A stretch of 64,000 bases of DNA, from assembly GCF_002257645.1 (NCBI RefSeq), contig NZ_NQMO01000006.1, positions 186,001 through 250,000 of the forward strand. The letters are read 5' to 3'. Each line of letters starts with the position of its first letter. Positions within the stretch are counted from its first letter, which is position 1. The position numbers and the translations under genes are program-made. Source of the stretch: Paenibacillus sp. XY044. Lineage in GTDB: Bacteria > Bacillota > Bacilli > Paenibacillales > Paenibacillaceae. Of the stretch, positions 35,686 through 44,640 are shown piece by piece. The notes under the pieces are model-generated. The model was not told the origin of the DNA. It did not search any database and was given only the letters and a program-made list of their open reading frames with translations.

Positions 35686-36597
35686 CTAGCGTTTGCCTCC
35701 TTCGTAGTGAACGTATCGGTTCGACAGCTTCATCACGAGCGCGGTAAAAAGCATGACGACCACGAGCAGCACCCAGGCCAATGCGGAGGAATAGCCGGCG
35801 CGGTACTCTTTAAAGGCGCTGGTGTACAGGTTGTAGACATAGAACCAGGTGGAGTAGTTTGGGCCGCCCTGGGTCATGACAAAAGCCTGGGTAAACACTT
35901 GGAAGGAATCGATCATGCCCATAATCAGCTGGAACAGCAGCACTGGCGAGATCATCGGCAGGGTGACATGGAGAAAAATTTTGAAGCGTCCCGCCCCGTC
36001 CAGCTTGGCGGCTTCCACCAGGCTCGCCGGAACGCCCTGCAGTCCCGCCAGAAAAAGGATCATGCCCGAGCCCGCCGTCCAGAAGGACATAATCATCAAG
36101 GCGTACAGAGCCGAGTCCGGGTTCATGAGCCAGGCCGGGCCTTTGATGCCGAACCAAGAGAGCATGTAGTTGAACAGTCCGATCTGAGGGTTGAAAATCC
36201 AGTACCAGAGCAGCGACATCGCCACGCCGGACACCATGCTCGGGAAATACATCGCGGTCCGAAAAAATCCGCGCAGCGGAATCTTCTGGTTCAGCAGCAG
36301 GGCGAATCCAAGAGCCAGCAGCAGCTGGATCGGCACGCTGATGAGCGTATACCTCAGCGTCACCGTAACGGATTTCCAGAACAGCTCATTACCGAACATC
36401 TCCGTATAATTGGCCAGGCCGATAAATTTGGGCGGGTGAATGATGTCGTAGTCCGTGAAGCTGTAATAAAGCGATGACAGAATGGGATACAGGGCAAAAA
36501 CCAGGAAGCCGATGAGCCAGGGGGAAATAAACAGGTACATGTACAGCGTCTGCCGCCGGCTTTCGCGATGGGTCACGGGTGCACCAACCTTTCTCAT
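35686..36597 (-). CDS. ABC sugar-transporter permease, MalF type
   Basis: This permease of up to 303 residues has six helices and the EAA loop VEAAKLDGAGRFKIFLHVTLPMISPVL. It is the first gene of the six-gene glycoside operon and lies just downstream of the two palindromic operators. The ATG at 36597 has no ribosome site, whereas a GTG at 36576 (seven codons later) follows AGAAAGG; the shorter start may be the real one and costs only unconserved residues. Confidence 0.9.
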   Translation of the reverse strand: MRKVGAPVTHRESRRQTLYMYLFISPWLIGFLVFALYPILSSLYYSFTDYDIIHPPKFIGLANYTEMFGNELFWKSVTVTLRYTLISVPIQLLLALGFALLLNQKIPLRGFFRTAMYFPSMVSGVAMSLLWYWIFNPQIGLFNYMLSWFGIKGPAWLMNPDSALYALMIMSFWTAGSGMILFLAGLQGVPASLVEAAKLDGAGRFKIFLHVTLPMISPVLLFQLIMGMIDSFQVFTQAFVMTQGGPNYSTWFYVYNLYTSAFKEYRAGYSSALAWVLLVVVMLFTALVMKLSNRYVHYEGGKR

Positions 36598-36608
36598 AAA
36601 ATTTATTA

Positions 36609-36628
36609 AAGTTTAAACGCTTTAACTT
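36609..36628 (-). promoter_or_regulatory. LacI-family operator 1 of the glycoside operon
   Basis: AAGTTTAAA-CG-CTTTAACTT is an imperfect 9-2-9 palindrome with the CG centre usual for LacI-family sites. It is 12 bases upstream of the first permease ATG, so it overlaps the expected 5' leader. Confidence 0.65.
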
Positions 36629-36681
36629 ATGTTGCGAATAAAACCCGCCTATATTAGGTATACTAGCGAGTTAAAGTTTAA

Positions 36682-36701
36682 AAGTTAAAGTGCTTTAACT
36701 T
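36682..36701 (-). promoter_or_regulatory. LacI-family operator 2 of the glycoside operon
   Basis: AAGTTAAAG-TG-CTTTAACTT is a perfect 9-base inverted repeat with a TG centre. An extra direct half-site AGTTAAAG lies at 36669-36676. The centre is 73 bases from that of operator 1, about seven helical turns. Confidence 0.7.
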
Positions 36702-37122
36702 TCACCCTGCCTGTTGCCATTTATCATAGTGGATGGTCTGAAAATAATCAATACTAAATTTCCGATTTGTAAGCGTTACCTGTTATAAAAGATTACATTT
36801 AATAACGGAATATTCGCGATATTTCAGGAAAAGAGCTGTTTGTGATGATATTTACCGGGATGAATAGGGACGAGTGTCAGCTCATAAGCTCTCTGGGATC
36901 AATATCGCCCACTCTTTTGTATTCAATTGTAATAAAATCTAACATTGGATTAACGAATGAATGGGAGGCTGCTCCATGCTCCTGCAGGCTGCGAGGACTC
37001 CGGGCTGTGCTGATCTCTTGGGCCTGATCGTGTTGTCGTTTATAATGATGACAAGCTTTGTCACCAACCCAGTTGTGTACCGAGTATGTGTCCACCAAAT
37101 CCAGTAACGGGAGTATGCCCAT

Positions 37123-38070
37123 ATGTCCAAATCCAAAAGACTGCTCGATCTGATGATGACGATCAACCGGATGCGCCGCTTCAAAGTCAAGGAACTGGCC
37201 GACGAGTTCGGCGTGTCCACCCGAACGATATTAAGGGACCTGCAGGAGCTGAGCGAGCTCGGCGTCCCTTTATATTCGGAAGTGGGGCCGCACGGCGGCT
37301 ACCAGGTGCTGAAGGAACGGATCCTGCCCCCGATCGCCTTTACGGAGGAAGAGGCGGTGGCGATCTTTTTCGCGGTGCACGGCCTCCGGCATTATATCCA
37401 TATCCCGTTTGAGACGGAAAGCTCGTCCGCGCTTCAGAAATTCTATCACTACATGCCCGGGGATGTGCGCGACCGGATTGACCGGATGAAGAATCGGGTA
37501 GATTTTATTACCCCTTCCAGGCGGGCGGGCGCGCCTCATTTATCCGTGCTGCTGGATGGAGCTGTGAACCAGAAGGTGCTGCGCATCACTTACGAATCCC
37601 GCGGCGGCAGCTCGGTTCGGCAGATCCAGCCGATCGGCATCTACGCCAGCCAGGGGCTGTGGTATTGCCCGGCGTACTGCTTCCAGCGGAAGGACTTTCG
37701 CCTGTTCCGCTGCGACCGGATTACGGACGCCGCCGAGGATACATCCGGCCTTGAGGCGGTCGACCTCAGCCATGTGCATCTCGGAAACCGGAAGCATTTT
37801 CACGGGGAGGAGTCGGCGGAGCTCCGCTGCTATGTGGAGCTGACCCCGGAAGGCGTGGAGCGGTGCGAGGGGGAGCTGTGGCTGGAATCCAAGCTGAATA
37901 TCCGCGAAGACGGTACCGGCTGGGTGGACGGAACGATCCCGGAGCATGACCTTTCGTTTTACGCCCAATTTTTCATAGGTTTGGGAACGAATGCAACTGT
38001 AAAAGAACCTCAGGCACTGGTCGATCAGATCCGTGAAAAACTGGCTGAACTGCTGTCCCGGTACGAATAG
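37123..38070 (+). CDS. YafY-type transcriptional regulator with HTH and WYL domains
   Basis: This 315-residue regulator has an HTH_11-type winged helix at residues 1-60 (RLLDLMMTINRMRRFKVKELADEFGVSTRTILRDLQELSELGVPLYSE), a linker, a WYL domain (about 140-225, with KVLRITYESRGG and QPIGIYASQGLWYCPAYCFQRKDFRLFRCDRI) and a C-terminal WCX extension. WYL proteins bind ligands, often nucleic acid or nucleotides, and adjust repression. The divergent glycoside operon and the downstream MATE gene are both possible targets. The ribosome site is GGGAG. It is not part of a recognisable defence cluster here. Confidence 0.9.
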   Translation: MSKSKRLLDLMMTINRMRRFKVKELADEFGVSTRTILRDLQELSELGVPLYSEVGPHGGYQVLKERILPPIAFTEEEAVAIFFAVHGLRHYIHIPFETESSSALQKFYHYMPGDVRDRIDRMKNRVDFITPSRRAGAPHLSVLLDGAVNQKVLRITYESRGGSSVRQIQPIGIYASQGLWYCPAYCFQRKDFRLFRCDRITDAAEDTSGLEAVDLSHVHLGNRKHFHGEESAELRCYVELTPEGVERCEGELWLESKLNIREDGTGWVDGTIPEHDLSFYAQFFIGLGTNATVKEPQALVDQIREKLAELLSRYE

Positions 38071-38148
38071 CGGTCAATTTTACGGAAGTAAGGGCTTACC
38101 AAAAAAATTATATTAAATTTTCAGTGTTTTTCTGTTAAATGTCATGTA

Positions 38149-38160
38149 TTTTCATGAAAA
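38149..38160 (+). promoter_or_regulatory. Perfect 12-bp palindrome upstream of the MATE gene
   Basis: TTTTCATGAAAA is a perfect palindrome 60 bases before the MATE start codon, in AT-rich sequence. It would suit a repressor binding at the exporter promoter; the WYL regulator encoded just upstream is one candidate. Confidence 0.4.
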
Positions 38161-38219
38161 CTGTGCTAACATACCTTTGTTTCAAAGAATACGTTTGGAA
38201 GAAAGGTGATTTCTGACTC

Positions 38220-39629
38220 ATGACCGCAACTGTTCAAGAGCCTTCTGAACGGTCAGAAAAACGGCTCAGTCTCGTCCGCCTCACCTGGCCTATATTTCTC
38301 GAATTGTTCCTGTTCATGCTGATGGGCAGTGTCGATACATTGATGCTCAGTTCGGTTTCCGACAATGCCGTCTCCGGCGTCGGCGCCGCCAACCAAATTA
38401 TTTCCATTGCCATCCTCGTGCTGGAGGTGATCGGCAGCGGGGCGGCGATCGTGGTGGCCCAGTACCTGGGCTCCAAGAAGCTCAGCGATGCGGCTCAGGT
38501 GACCGGAAATGCGATCACGCTGAATCTGGCCGTAGGCGTGCTCCTTAGCGTTATTTTTCTCGCCTTTGGCGGAATGATGCTGCGTCTGCTCAACGTGACC
38601 GGTGAAATTTACGGGTACGCCGAGTCCTACATCCAGATCGTCGGAGGTGGCATTTTCCTGCAGGCGCTCATTAATGCCCTTGCCGCAACGATCCGGACCC
38701 ACGGGTTCACCAAGGAAACGATGGTTGTGTCGCTCCTGATGAACATCATTCACGTGGCAGGGAACTACGCACTGATCTTCGGGCATTTCGGCATGCCGGC
38801 GCTGGGCGTGCAGGGTGCGGCGATCTCGACGGTCTTCAGCCGCCTCGTCTGCCTGCTGATCTTCTTCTGGCTGCTGTACCGGGTCATGGAAGTTCATGTG
38901 GAGTGGCGCTACTATATCCGTCTGTCGAAGAAATTCGTGCTTAAAATTTTGAACGTCGGCATTCCGTCGGCTTTAGAAAGCATTGTGTACCAAATGTGCC
39001 AGCTGACCTTTACGCTGTACGTCACCTACCTTGGGGCAGAGGCGATGGCCACCCGCCAGTACGCAGTGAACATCTCGATGTACATTTATTTGTTCAGCAT
39101 GGCGATCGGCATGGGCACGGCTATCATGGTCGGCCATTACGTCGGCGAAAGACGCAACCAGGACGCCTACACCCGGGTGTTCCAAAGCGTGAAGTGGGCG
39201 CTGGCCGCCACGATCGTCATCGACTTGATCATTATCCTGTTCCGCGTTCCGCTGATGGGTTTGTTTACGGACGATGCACTCATTATCAAAATGGGGGCGC
39301 AGGTCATCCTGCTCAGCATCGTGCTGGAGACCGGCCGCACGGTCAACATCGTGATCATCAACTCGCTGCGCGCTTCGGGAGACGCCAAGTTCCCGGTTTA
39401 TATGGGGCTCTTGTCTATGGTATGCATGTCCCTGCCGCTGGGATACTTCCTCATATTCAAGCTTCACATGGGCCTTGCCGGCGTGTGGCTTGCCATTGCT
39501 GCGGACGAATGGGCACGCGCCATCATTATGTATTTCCGCTGGCGGAGCCGGGCGTGGGAGAAACATGCGCTGATCGAACCGCAGGACGGACCGGAGACCG
39601 TGCCGGCAACCGTACCGACGACCGGTTAA
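38220..39629 (+). CDS. MATE family efflux transporter
   Basis: This 469-residue protein has twelve predicted helices in two similar halves. Family markers include LTWPIFLELFLFMLMGSVDTLMLSSVSDNAVSGVGAANQI in the first half and LNVGIPSALESIVYQMCQLTFTLYVTYLGAEAMATRQYAVNI in the second. MATE proteins export cationic drugs in exchange for Na+ or H+. The start lies after GAAAGGTG. The 12-bp palindrome upstream suggests regulated expression. It does not appear to be linked functionally to its neighbours. Confidence 0.93.
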   Translation: MTATVQEPSERSEKRLSLVRLTWPIFLELFLFMLMGSVDTLMLSSVSDNAVSGVGAANQIISIAILVLEVIGSGAAIVVAQYLGSKKLSDAAQVTGNAITLNLAVGVLLSVIFLAFGGMMLRLLNVTGEIYGYAESYIQIVGGGIFLQALINALAATIRTHGFTKETMVVSLLMNIIHVAGNYALIFGHFGMPALGVQGAAISTVFSRLVCLLIFFWLLYRVMEVHVEWRYYIRLSKKFVLKILNVGIPSALESIVYQMCQLTFTLYVTYLGAEAMATRQYAVNISMYIYLFSMAIGMGTAIMVGHYVGERRNQDAYTRVFQSVKWALAATIVIDLIIILFRVPLMGLFTDDALIIKMGAQVILLSIVLETGRTVNIVIINSLRASGDAKFPVYMGLLSMVCMSLPLGYFLIFKLHMGLAGVWLAIAADEWARAIIMYFRWRSRAWEKHALIEPQDGPETVPATVPTTG

Positions 39630-39678
39630 CCGAGAGGACAGGCCGGCTAGATATAACGGGAGATCGGCTCAAGGCCGG

Positions 39679-39707
39679 TTGCGTGCTCCCGGTAATCACG
39701 ATATAAT
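39679..39707 (+). promoter_or_regulatory. Candidate promoter of the DsbA-family gene
   Basis: TTGCGT (39679-39684), a 17-base spacer and a perfect TATAAT (39702-39707) lie 122 bases before the oxidoreductase start codon. Confidence 0.5.
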
Positions 39708-39828
39708 GTACCTGATGCAGTTACAGCTGGACGATCCGAGTGACTGCTTTTCTTTTAACTCTTACTGTGATAGAAAAAGTATCAGTTTACCTATCAAAGA
39801 ACATCACTCTAAAAGGAGAGGTTTGCAT

Positions 39829-40554
39829 ATGAAAATCGAAGTTTGGTCGGACTTTGCCTGTCCGTTCTGCTATATCGGCAAACGCCGTTTTGAGGCCGCC
39901 CTCGAGCCGTTCGCACACAAGGATGAGATTGAGGTGGTTTTCCGCAGCTTCGAGCTGGATCCGGGCGCGCCGAGAGATAATGACAAGGACATTCACAGCA
40001 TTCTGGCCTCCAAGTACGGCATGAGCTGGGAGCAGGCCAAGGCGGCCAACGATAACATGACCGAGCAAGCCAAGACGGTGGGACTCACGTACAATTTCGA
40101 TACGCTGGTTCCGACCAACACGTTGGACGCGCATCGTCTGACGCAGTGGGCCGGGGAGTTCGGCAAGCGTTACGAGATGACGGAGCGTCTGTTCAAGGCG
40201 TACTTCACCGATTCCGAGCATTTGGGAGACCGTGCGGTATTGGCGCGCTTGGCCGGTGAAATCGGGCTTGACGCTTCTGCGGCAGCCGCCATGCTGGAGA
40301 GCGATGCATACACGGCCGATGTCCGCAAGGACGAGGGAGAAGCGGGCCGGCTCGGCATCAACGGCGTGCCGTTCTTCGTCATCAACCAGAAGTACGGCAT
40401 TTCCGGCGCGCAGCCGACCCAGGTATTTGCTGAGGCGCTGGACAACATCTGGAAAGAGGAGCATCCGCTGACGCTGCTGGGGAACAGCGCTGACGGGGAT
40501 GATCTCTCCTGCACGGACGGTTCCTGCCAGGTGCCGACGGATAAAAAGGCGTAA
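39829..40554 (+). CDS. DsbA/FrnE-family thiol-disulfide oxidoreductase
   Basis: This 241-residue cytoplasmic protein (no signal peptide) is of the FrnE-like DsbA family. The thioredoxin-type active site is CPFC at residues 11-14 (EVWSDFACPFCYIGKRRFE), with the cis-proline loop GINGVPFFVINQKYGISGAQ near residue 178. The helical insertion between these motifs is typical of the family. A second cysteine pair near the C-terminus (CTDGSC) is unusual and might pass electrons or bind metal. FrnE relatives act in disulfide handling and oxidative or disulfide stress. ATG 39829 follows AAAAGGAGAGG, so the longer frame is rejected. Confidence 0.92.
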   Translation: MKIEVWSDFACPFCYIGKRRFEAALEPFAHKDEIEVVFRSFELDPGAPRDNDKDIHSILASKYGMSWEQAKAANDNMTEQAKTVGLTYNFDTLVPTNTLDAHRLTQWAGEFGKRYEMTERLFKAYFTDSEHLGDRAVLARLAGEIGLDASAAAAMLESDAYTADVRKDEGEAGRLGINGVPFFVINQKYGISGAQPTQVFAEALDNIWKEEHPLTLLGNSADGDDLSCTDGSCQVPTDKKA

Positions 40555-40603
40555 ACACACGGGGCAAAGACATCTCGAATCGAATAAAGGCTGTTAGAAG
40601 AAG

Positions 40604-40654
40604 AAAGGCTGCCTTCAACCGGGCTTGCGAGCAAACCGGGGAGGCAGCCTTTTT
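40604..40654. terminator. Terminator shared by convergent dsbA-like and hydrolase genes
   Basis: AAAGGCTGCC and GGCAGCCTTT pair perfectly, with an inner CCGG element in the 29-base centre, and a T-run follows. It separates the oxidoreductase gene from the convergent serine-hydrolase gene. Confidence 0.85.
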
Positions 40655-40698
40655 GGCTGTGTTATTTAGTTGAGGATTTTTTACTGAGAACGAGCCGG

Positions 40699-41754
40699 TT
40701 AATAGACCGTTTTGGTCAGCTGCTTGAACAGCTGGAAACCGATCTCGTCCACATGCCGTTTCTGCGGCCTCATCATGGACATCAGTTTCATCGCGAAGCT
40801 GCCGTTGTTGGACAGCACCACGACCGCCGTGTTTTTTTCCATGTGAAAGCCAAGGAAGCTGCTCGAGCCGTACGTACCGCCGTTTTGCCAGTGAATCCGG
40901 TCGTGGTAGATGCCGGTCTTGACCATCCATCCGAGGCTGACGTCTTCGCCGCGTCGTACGCGGTGGCGGGGCTTCTGCCCGTCGCGAAGGGCGGCCGTGA
41001 TCGGCGCCGAACCCATGCCGACGTTGGCTTTCGCAAACTGGAGCAGATCCCGCGCTGTGGAACGCAAGCCTCCGGCGCCGGCGAGAACGCCGAGATCCCA
41101 GTGGGGAACCGGTTTGCCGTTGGCCGTGTACACGGGGAGAAGACGGGACTGCTGCTCTTCGTTCAATTCAAAGACCGTATCCTCCATAAATAACGGACCG
41201 CATATCTCCTCCCGCATGAGCTGTTCCAGACTCCGGCCGGTGCAGCGGCTCAAGATGAGACCGAGCAGGCCTACGCCGAGGATGGAATACTCAAAGCTAC
41301 CGGCCGAGGAGGGTCTGGTTTTCAGCAGGTCCTGGAGCAGATGCTGCTCGGTGTAGTTTTGATACGGGTTCAGTTTGTCGGTCACGGTCTGCTTCAGACC
41401 GGACGGCAGCCGCGGGAGCCCGGAGGTATGCGTGGCGAGCTGTTCCAGCTTGATGGCGCTGACTTTAGCGTTCGAGGTGATTTCAGGTATGTATTGGCCT
41501 ATGGTATCCTTCAGCTGCAGTTTGCCCTGACGCTGCAGGATACACAGAAGTGAGGTCGTAAAAACTTTCGTCACGGATGCGGTTTCATAGATGGCTGATG
41601 CATAATCGAAGCCCGGAGGCTGTCCCCAGCCGGTGTAAAAATGGTCCCCGTTCTCCAGAATGCCGATGGTGACGCTCAACGGGTTTCTTTCCCCGTAATG
41701 CTCCTGCACCAGGTAGTTGGCTTCTTCAATGATTTCATGGTCAGGAATGATCAT
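40699..41754 (-). CDS. Beta-lactamase-fold serine hydrolase
   Basis: This 351-residue protein of the class C beta-lactamase/penicillin-binding fold has the SxxK motif as SVTK in YETASVTKVFTTSLLCIL, HTSGLPRLPSG, and the second motif as YSILGVGLLG. It lacks a signal peptide, so it is probably cytoplasmic and unlikely to be a true antibiotic-resistance beta-lactamase. Family members include esterases and peptidases. AGGAGGTG lies 12 bases before the ATG at 41754. It is monocistronic and convergent with the oxidoreductase gene. Confidence 0.87.
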   Translation of the reverse strand: MIIPDHEIIEEANYLVQEHYGERNPLSVTIGILENGDHFYTGWGQPPGFDYASAIYETASVTKVFTTSLLCILQRQGKLQLKDTIGQYIPEITSNAKVSAIKLEQLATHTSGLPRLPSGLKQTVTDKLNPYQNYTEQHLLQDLLKTRPSSAGSFEYSILGVGLLGLILSRCTGRSLEQLMREEICGPLFMEDTVFELNEEQQSRLLPVYTANGKPVPHWDLGVLAGAGGLRSTARDLLQFAKANVGMGSAPITAALRDGQKPRHRVRRGEDVSLGWMVKTGIYHDRIHWQNGGTYGSSSFLGFHMEKNTAVVVLSNNGSFAMKLMSMMRPQKRHVDEIGFQLFKQLTKTVY

Positions 41755-42120
41755 GCGCTTATGGCACCTCCTATCTTAATTAGACGCCATGACCCCCTTA
41801 CAGGTTTCGCTAGAAGGTTTACCAATTAGAGGATTACCCGTTTTGAGTGTGCTTGACGCGCAGAATTTCAGAAGTTAAACGACGATTTTTATCGAAAAGT
41901 GTAGAAAATCTCCAAAAAACTAACATTTTTGGCTGGGCTGACCGATATGGGAGGTAGGGTCTTTTTTTTAAAGATATAAGAGAGTATAAGCTTCGTGAGA
42001 TTCGGCTTCCTTATATCGCAAGGAAAACTACCGCTAAATGCGGTCTGGCTTCCTTGAACGTACGACGATAGACGTTTTTCGTATTACTACTCAAAAATAG
42101 GGAATTGGAGGGAATTTACA
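41755..42120. other. Intergenic region before the Big_2 protein gene
   Basis: These 366 bases separate divergent genes. The right third holds a structured leader (42003-42060). The left part is AT-rich and includes T-runs around 41950-41970. No gene was seen. Confidence 0.6.
42003..42060 (+). ncRNA. Structured 5' leader with alternative hairpins
   Basis: The direct repeat GGCTTCCTT occurs at 42004-42012 and 42047-42055. AAGGAA at 42020-42025 can pair with TTCCTT of either copy. Between them ACCGC-TAAAT-GCGGT (42030-42044) is a perfect hairpin. The mutually exclusive pairing suggests an attenuator or riboswitch-like leader of the Big_2 gene, which starts 66 bases downstream. It does not match any riboswitch class I can recall. 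Confidence 0.4.
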
Positions 42121-44505
42121 TTGCGAATCAGATTAAAAAGGGTACTGGTCATGTCCCTGGTTATGGTGCTGTGCATGGCCTATGCCGGAACGACCTGGGC
42201 TGCCACGGCGGATTTGACCAAGCTGGTTTTGTCCAAAAATGAGCTTACCCTTGAAATCGGCGATACGGCAAAAGTGACCGCGACGGGTGTATATTCGGAT
42301 AATTCAACGGCAGATTTGACAGTGAAGGCGAGCTGGAAAGGCTCGAACAACTTAGTTGCCACAATATATAGCGGTACGATAACAGCTAAGAGCGAGGGGA
42401 CGACAACGATTACAGCCGAATTCGGGGACGTGTCCGAATCGGTGACGGTGACTGTAACGAAGAAGGTCAAGGCGCTTACGAAGGATGTACAGAGCCTGGA
42501 TTTGAAGCTGGGGGACAAGCCCCAAATCAAACTGACTGCAACCTATACGGACAACAACACGGAGGAAGTTTCCAATAAAGCGGACTGGTCGACGGATAAC
42601 ACCAGCGTGGCGACCGTCGTGAACGGAACGGTGACTCCGGTAGGTCCGGGGACGGCAACGCTGACGGCGATTTACGGCAAGCAGACCGTAACGATTCCGG
42701 TGAGCGTAGAAGTGGTGAAGCGGCTTGATGCAGACCCTGCGCAGGTATCCATGCTGCTGAGCGAGAAGACGCCGGTTCAGGTGACGCTGAAAGCGACCTA
42801 TCCGGACGGTACGACCAAGGATAATGTTGCGGCCGACGCTGAGTGGACGTCGAGCAACGAAGGCGTGGCGGACGTCATCAAGGGGCAAATTACCCCTTAT
42901 GGCCCGGGAACCGCGACAATAACCGCGAAGTACGGCACGAAGACGGCGACGATTCAGGTCGATGTCGACAAGACGATCCGCCTGAAGGCGGACAAGCAGG
43001 ATATTTTCCTCCATGCCGGCGACTCCACCACGCAGCCGATCAAGGTTGAAGCGGTATATCCAGACAAGGATCCGGTGGACATTACGGGAGATGCCGCATG
43101 GTCTTCCAGTGACGAAAAGGTTGCTTATGTGAACAAAGGCGTCATTACGGCCATCGCGCCGGGCGCAGCCACCATTACCGCCAAATACGGCGACAAGAGC
43201 GTAGCCATTAATGTGGACGTCGACGTGCCGCGCCACCTCGATCTGGTCGAGAAGGTCGCGCTGAGCTTGACGGGAGAGAAGACGAAGCAGTTGGACCTGA
43301 TCGCTACCTATGCGAACGGGGAATCCGAGAAAGTACAGAGCAAAGCGGTGTGGAAATCCAGTAATGAGGACGTTGTCTATGCCAGCGCTGGGAATCTGAC
43401 GGCCTTCAAAAAAGGGGAATCCCAGGTCAGCGCTACATACGGCGGCGTAACGGTAACGACAGCCGTAGCGGTAGACATGCCGCTCAGCATTTCGCTGCCG
43501 GTGAAGAAGCTGTCCCTGAAGGTGGACGCTACCTACCAGGCAAGCATCGTGCTGGATTACGGTGCGGACCGGACGGCCGAGACGATCTCATCCAAAGACA
43601 AGGTCGAATGGAGTACCAACAAAAAGGATATTGCCGACATCGATGAAAATGGAATCATCACCGGCGTGGCGACAGGCACCGCGACGATTACGGCCAAATA
43701 TGAAGGCAAGTCCTACACGATGACCGTGGAAGTCGGGCTCGTCAGCGACCTGAAAGCGTCGGATACGCTCGTGATCATGTCAGCGGGCGACAAGAAGCAG
43801 CTGACTCTGACCGCAAAGGATGCCACGGGCACGGTAGTGGATGTGACCAAGGAAGCAGCTTGGAAGTCCAGCAGCTCCACGGTTGCCGGGGTAGACAATA
43901 ACGGCCTGGTATCCGGTCTGAAGAGCGGAAAAGCCAACATTACCGCCGAGTACGGCGGGCAGAAGGTAACGATTCCGGTGGAAGTCGACGTCATTTCCGG
44001 CTTGGAGGCGAGCGAGACTGCAGTATCGCTGAAGACGGTAGGCAAAGCCAAGGATAAAACGGTTACCGTCAAACTGGAAGTGACGTTCAGCGACGGAAGC
44101 ACCAAGGATGTGACGTCCAAGGCGGAATGGAAAACCGGAAACTACAAGGTGGCCACGGTCAACGACGGTGTCATCGCTGCCGCCGCCTATGGCAAAACGA
44201 CCGTAACAGCCAAGTACGCCAACAAAACGGTTCGGATTCCGGTCGAAGTGGATACGCTCAAATATTTACAGACGGATAAGGTCAGCGTGAACCTGCATGT
44301 CGGCGACAAGCTGACGCTGGCAGCCACGGCGACCTACATGGACGGAACGGATGCGGATGTCTCCAAGCCGGCCCTTTGGAAGTCTTCCAAGATTTTGGCG
44401 GCCACGGTGAAGGACGGCGTGATTACCGCCACCGGTAAAGGCAAAGCGACGATCACGGTCAGCTTCGGCGGCAAATCGACCAAGGTGGTCGTGACGGTAC
44501 AATAG
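42121..44505 (+). CDS. Secreted protein of nine Big_2 (Ig-like) domains
   Basis: This 794-residue protein has a signal peptide (LKRVLVMSLVMVLCMAYAGTTWAA) and then nine consecutive bacterial Ig-like group 2 domains of 80-87 residues. Each runs from L-x-x-x-x-x-x-x-L-x-x-G-x-x-x-x-[LI]-x-x-x-A-x-Y through a W-x-[ST]-[ST] strand and [VI]-x-x-G-x-[IV]-T to the ATITAKYGG-type end. Nothing else is attached: no anchor, SLH domain or enzyme. It is probably an extracellular or wall-associated structural protein. The start is TTG at 42121, eight bases after GGAGGG. A structured leader precedes it and a strong terminator follows. Confidence 0.88.
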   Translation: MRIRLKRVLVMSLVMVLCMAYAGTTWAATADLTKLVLSKNELTLEIGDTAKVTATGVYSDNSTADLTVKASWKGSNNLVATIYSGTITAKSEGTTTITAEFGDVSESVTVTVTKKVKALTKDVQSLDLKLGDKPQIKLTATYTDNNTEEVSNKADWSTDNTSVATVVNGTVTPVGPGTATLTAIYGKQTVTIPVSVEVVKRLDADPAQVSMLLSEKTPVQVTLKATYPDGTTKDNVAADAEWTSSNEGVADVIKGQITPYGPGTATITAKYGTKTATIQVDVDKTIRLKADKQDIFLHAGDSTTQPIKVEAVYPDKDPVDITGDAAWSSSDEKVAYVNKGVITAIAPGAATITAKYGDKSVAINVDVDVPRHLDLVEKVALSLTGEKTKQLDLIATYANGESEKVQSKAVWKSSNEDVVYASAGNLTAFKKGESQVSATYGGVTVTTAVAVDMPLSISLPVKKLSLKVDATYQASIVLDYGADRTAETISSKDKVEWSTNKKDIADIDENGIITGVATGTATITAKYEGKSYTMTVEVGLVSDLKASDTLVIMSAGDKKQLTLTAKDATGTVVDVTKEAAWKSSSSTVAGVDNNGLVSGLKSGKANITAEYGGQKVTIPVEVDVISGLEASETAVSLKTVGKAKDKTVTVKLEVTFSDGSTKDVTSKAEWKTGNYKVATVNDGVIAAAAYGKTTVTAKYANKTVRIPVEVDTLKYLQTDKVSVNLHVGDKLTLAATATYMDGTDADVSKPALWKSSKILAATVKDGVITATGKGKATITVSFGGKSTKVVVTVQ

Positions 44506-44540
44506 AACAGAACACAGCGGATGAAAGTTATCCGGATATT

Positions 44541-44584
44541 AAGAATCACCCACGGTCCATTGGACCAGGGGTGATTCTTTTTTT
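44541..44584 (+). terminator. Rho-independent terminator after the Big_2 gene
   Basis: AAGAATCACC(C) and (GG)GGTGATTCTT form a ten-base stem with an inner GGTCCATTGGACC palindrome, followed by a long T-run. Confidence 0.92.
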
Positions 44585-44640
44585 GCTGTATGGGAAGGTT
44601 CATTCTGCAGCAGATGTAATGGCGTTTGGCGAAGCGACAA

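Larger units (their letters stand above)
36598..37122. promoter_or_regulatory. Divergent regulatory region of glycoside operon and WYL regulator
   Basis: These 525 bases hold the two operators near the left end. The rest (36710-37122) is AT-rich and probably carries the WYL-regulator promoter, but I could not fix its boxes. Short open frames on the minus strand around 36877-37220 overlap the WYL gene start and have no ribosome site, so they are not called. Confidence 0.5.

Noticed and set aside
40699..41754. Antibiotic-resistance beta-lactamase
   Set aside because: The fold and SVTK motif are there, but there is no signal peptide and the sequence fits the broad serine-hydrolase family better.
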